Shown piece after piece: positions 32,641-34,720 of a stretch of 34,720 nt of DNA. A program made the translations under genes and the position numbers. The stretch is from Spirochaetia bacterium (GTDB taxonomy: Bacteria > Spirochaetota > UBA4802 > UBA5550): contig VFJS01000035.1 of the NCBI GenBank assembly GCA_009885955.1, forward strand, positions 1 through 34,720, given 5' to 3'. A model generated the notes under the pieces. It was given only the letters and a program-made list of their open reading frames with translations, did no database searches and was not told where the DNA came from. Position 1 is the stretch's first letter; every line of letters begins with the position of its first letter.

Positions 32641-33996
32641 ATGACAAAAGAAATACCCATAGTATCCATTGTAGGAAGGCAGAATGTGGGGAAGTCCACC
32701 CTCTTCAATTCTATCATTAAAAAAAGGAAGGCCATTGTGGACCCCCATCCCGGGCTCACCAGGGATGTGATTCTTCACACCATAACATATAAGTCAGTGG
32801 TTTTCAGCATAACCGATACGCCCGGACTGGACATATCGCGCACTTCGGAACTCTCCGCCCCCATCATTGACAACGCCATGGAACATCTCAGGAGGTCCTC
32901 GGTGATTGTCCTCCTCCTTGAAAATCCGGCTCCGGCAACCTTTGACCTCACTCTGGCAGACATGGTGAGGAAGCTTTCAAAACCGGTAATCGTGGCAGTG
33001 AACAAGACCGACGACAGCGGCCAGATGGAGAACATGATTAACTTCTACGAGATGGGTTTCAGCGACATCATCCCGGTATCGGCACTGAACAGGTTTAACC
33101 TGGAACTCCTGCTTGACAGGATCATTGACAGCCTGCCCAGTAAAAAAACATCCATAACTGAGCCCGACCTGCGCCTCTCGATTGTAGGCAGGCCGAATTC
33201 TGGAAAGTCGACGCTCCTCAACTCATTTCTGGGGTTCAACAGGTCAGTGGTCTCTGAAATCCCCGGGACTACCCGGGACAGCATAGACGACAGGTTCAAT
33301 TTCCAGGAGAAAAGAATTGAGGTGATTGACACCGCGGGCATCAGGAAAAAAAGCAAAATCACCGGGGACATTGAGTATTACTCCTTTACGCGCACCGTTG
33401 AAGCCATAGAAAAGAGCGATGTGGTGATACACCTCATCGATGCCGAGGTCGGCCTTACGGACACGGACAAGAAGATATCAGACGAGATCATGAAGGCGAA
33501 AAAACCCGTTATCATAGCCATAAACAAATGGGACTCAATTGAAAAGGGGGACAAGACCTTTAACGAGTTGAAGGATAAGATGATCTTCAGTTTCTACAAG
33601 GCCGTGGATTTCCCCATTATCTCCATCTCTGCCAGGGACAAGCTGAGGATAAACAAGCTTCTCATCGCGGCCCTTGAAGTAAAGGAGAGGGCCCTTGGTA
33701 AAATTGAAACCCCCAGGCTGAACCAGGTAATCGCCAGACTGCTAAAACCGGGGAGGCTCCCGCAGATGGGCAGCAAGCTGAAGGTCTACTACGCAGTGCA
33801 GATTAAATCGATCCCGCCTGTTTTTAAATTCTTCGTGAACAACACGTCCTTTTTCCGGAAGGATGTTATGCGGTATTTTGAGAAGTCCCTGCAGAGTGAA
33901 CTGAACCTGGAGGGAATTCCGGTAACCATAGAGCTTGAAGGAAAAAAAAAGCAGGAAAGAAACAGGCCGGGAGGAAAAGGGAACAGGGTCAGATGA
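32641..33996 (+). CDS. der: Ribosome assembly GTPase Der (EngA)
   Basis: A 451-residue Der with two tandem GTPase domains and a C-terminal KH-like domain. Domain 1 carries GRQNVGKSTLF, DTPGLD and NKTD. Domain 2, from about residue 178, carries GRPNSGKSTLL, DTAGIRKKSKI and NKWD. The KH-like part ends with basic residues (KKKQERNRPGGKGNRVR). Der is needed for 50S subunit maturation. Its 3' end overlaps the recR end by 8 bases in convergent orientation. The ribosome binding site is weak. Confidence 0.96.
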   Translation: MTKEIPIVSIVGRQNVGKSTLFNSIIKKRKAIVDPHPGLTRDVILHTITYKSVVFSITDTPGLDISRTSELSAPIIDNAMEHLRRSSVIVLLLENPAPATFDLTLADMVRKLSKPVIVAVNKTDDSGQMENMINFYEMGFSDIIPVSALNRFNLELLLDRIIDSLPSKKTSITEPDLRLSIVGRPNSGKSTLLNSFLGFNRSVVSEIPGTTRDSIDDRFNFQEKRIEVIDTAGIRKKSKITGDIEYYSFTRTVEAIEKSDVVIHLIDAEVGLTDTDKKISDEIMKAKKPVIIAINKWDSIEKGDKTFNELKDKMIFSFYKAVDFPIISISARDKLRINKLLIAALEVKERALGKIETPRLNQVIARLLKPGRLPQMGSKLKVYYAVQIKSIPPVFKFFVNNTSFFRKDVMRYFEKSLQSELNLEGIPVTIELEGKKKQERNRPGGKGNRVR

Positions 33997-34588
33997 CAAC
34001 CCTCCCATCAATGGACTTTATGAGAGTGGCAGAATCGGTAAAATCCAGATCCGCGCCGGCCGGAAGGCCATGGGCAAGCCTGGATATCTTTATCCCTGTC
34101 CCCCGGAAGAGCCCTGAAATATAAAGCGTTGTAGCATCACCCTCGATGGATGAATTGAAGGCCAGTACTATCTCATGAACATCCATCCCCTTCACCCTCA
34201 TGAGCAGCGGGGCTATGGACAGGTCATCGGGCCCTATTCCGTCCAGCGGAGATATGACCCCCATGAGTACATGATAGAGGCCATTGAATCTTCCCGTCTT
34301 TTCAAGGGTCAGAATGTCCTTTGCCCCCTCGACAACGCAGAGGAGCCCCCGGTCCCTTGCGTCATTTGAGCATATGGAGCAGGTATCGCTGTCTGAGATG
34401 CCGCCGCATGTGCCGCACGCCCGTATATGCCTCTTCAGCTCAGTGATAGCGGCAGTGAGGCTGTTCACATCGTCCATGGGCATGGACAGTACATGAAATG
34501 CAAACCTGGACGCGCTCTTTGTCCCGATCCCCGGAAACTTTGCGAACTCTTTTATGAGCCCGTCAAGGTATTTTGATGAATTATTCAT
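33989..34588 (-). CDS. recR: Recombination mediator RecR
   Basis: A 199-residue RecR. Helix-hairpin-helix FPGIGTKSASRFAFHVL is near the start, then the zinc-finger cysteines in CGTCGGISDSDTCSIC, and a Toprim domain opening LLCVVEGAKDILTLE. It loads RecA with RecF/RecO at gaps. I start it at ATG 34588 (MNNSSKYLDGLIKEF), with AAGG just upstream. The longer frame to 34714 is translated group II intron sequence and should not be part of the protein. Confidence 0.95.
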   Translation of the reverse strand: MNNSSKYLDGLIKEFAKFPGIGTKSASRFAFHVLSMPMDDVNSLTAAITELKRHIRACGTCGGISDSDTCSICSNDARDRGLLCVVEGAKDILTLEKTGRFNGLYHVLMGVISPLDGIGPDDLSIAPLLMRVKGMDVHEIVLAFNSSIEGDATTLYISGLFRGTGIKISRLAHGLPAGADLDFTDSATLIKSIDGRVVI

Positions 34589-34616
34589 ACACCTTCTCAG
34601 TTTTATTTTTAGCTCA

Positions 34617-34720
34617 ATAGAGTAGACTCTGGTCGGATATCTACATCCGACCAGAAGCCCCTCATCAAACCGTACGTGCCCTATTAAGGCATACGGCTTA
34701 CCGACAGGATTCATCTCAAG
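34617..34720 (-). mobile_element. 3' end of a group II intron (domains V and VI), cut by the window edge
   Basis: On the minus strand, the segment AAGCCGTATGCC - TTAATAG - GGCACGTACGGTTT (about 34667-34699) matches domain V, with the AGC triad and the ACGTACGGTT return strand. GATGAGGGG follows, then an 11-bp perfect hairpin TCTGGTCGGAT/ATCCGACCAGA, as in domain VI, and a 3' end CTACTCTAT at 34617. The loop of domain V is not the usual GAAA. Exon sequence resumes at 34616, leading into the recR ribosome binding site. The rest of the intron, including any reverse transcriptase, would be outside the window. Confidence 0.75.

Noticed and set aside
34589-34714. 42-residue N-terminal extension of RecR
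   Set aside because: The extra residues (NPVGKPYALIGHVRFDEG...) are the translation of group II intron domains V-VI, a common annotation error.
1-34720. CRISPR arrays, tRNA or rRNA genes
   Set aside because: No short regularly spaced repeats and no tRNA or rRNA hallmark sequences were seen. The repeats present are few, long and separated by genes.

Overview
The window looks like a piece of a spirochaete chromosome. The main evidence is a single-strand flagellar export/motor cluster in the order fliL-fliY-fliO-fliP-fliQ-fliR-flhB-flhA-flhF-flhG-(membrane protein)-fliA-fapA-(two small conserved proteins), with flbD just upstream. As I recall, this is the layout of the Treponema/Leptospira motility operons. 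A PilZ-like protein resembling a Leptospira family and the spirochaete-style FlhB N-terminus agree with this. I cannot name a genus.

Layout. (1) 1-3250 is an AT-rich accessory island. Three two-gene toxin-antitoxin or TA-like modules (higBA, a DUF4160-DUF2442 pair, mntA-hepT) all lie on the minus strand. Each has its own near-consensus promoter, and each is followed at its 3' end by a copy of the same repeat. A fourth repeat copy closes the array, and a partial gene runs off the left edge. (2) 3494-4575 holds a plus-strand class I glutamine amidotransferase and a small cysteine-containing protein. (3) 4576-8595, minus strand, holds a ResB/CcsA-type cytochrome c biogenesis pair, two unrecognised membrane-anchored proteins and hfq. 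(4) 8673-12888, minus strand, is a tight run of miaA, rpoZ, gmk, remA-like, yicC, cheD and cheR, with a good promoter in front of cheR. (5) 12949-13253 is a spacer with a terminator and a foldback repeat. (6) 13254-28079, minus strand, is the flagellar operon, with tandem candidate promoters upstream of fliL and an internal promoter upstream of the fliA subcluster. (7) 28388-29714 holds flbD and an MptE-like (DUF115) protein whose 3' end lies inside a foldback, MITE-like element. (8) 29815-30941, plus strand, holds tsaE-tsaB. (9) 30949-32127, minus strand, holds the PilZ-like protein. (10) 32641-33996, plus strand, is der. (11) 33989-34588, minus strand, is recR, with the domain V-VI end of a group II intron immediately upstream at the window edge.

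How the genes fit together. FliO/P/Q/R, FlhB and FlhA form the flagellar export gate. FliL and FliY belong to the motor and switch. FlhF and FlhG place the flagella and set their number. FliA directs late gene expression. CheR and CheD modify chemoreceptors. fliM, motA and motB, which I expect next to fliL/flbD in spirochaetes, are absent from this cluster. The miaA-to-yicC run is a housekeeping block for tRNA modification, RNA polymerase omega, nucleotide metabolism and RNA turnover.

Most notable: the repeat-punctuated TA array, a miaA that seems to need an ATT start codon, the group II intron end 29 bases upstream of recR, and the mobile-type repeat that supplies the last residues of the MptE-like protein.
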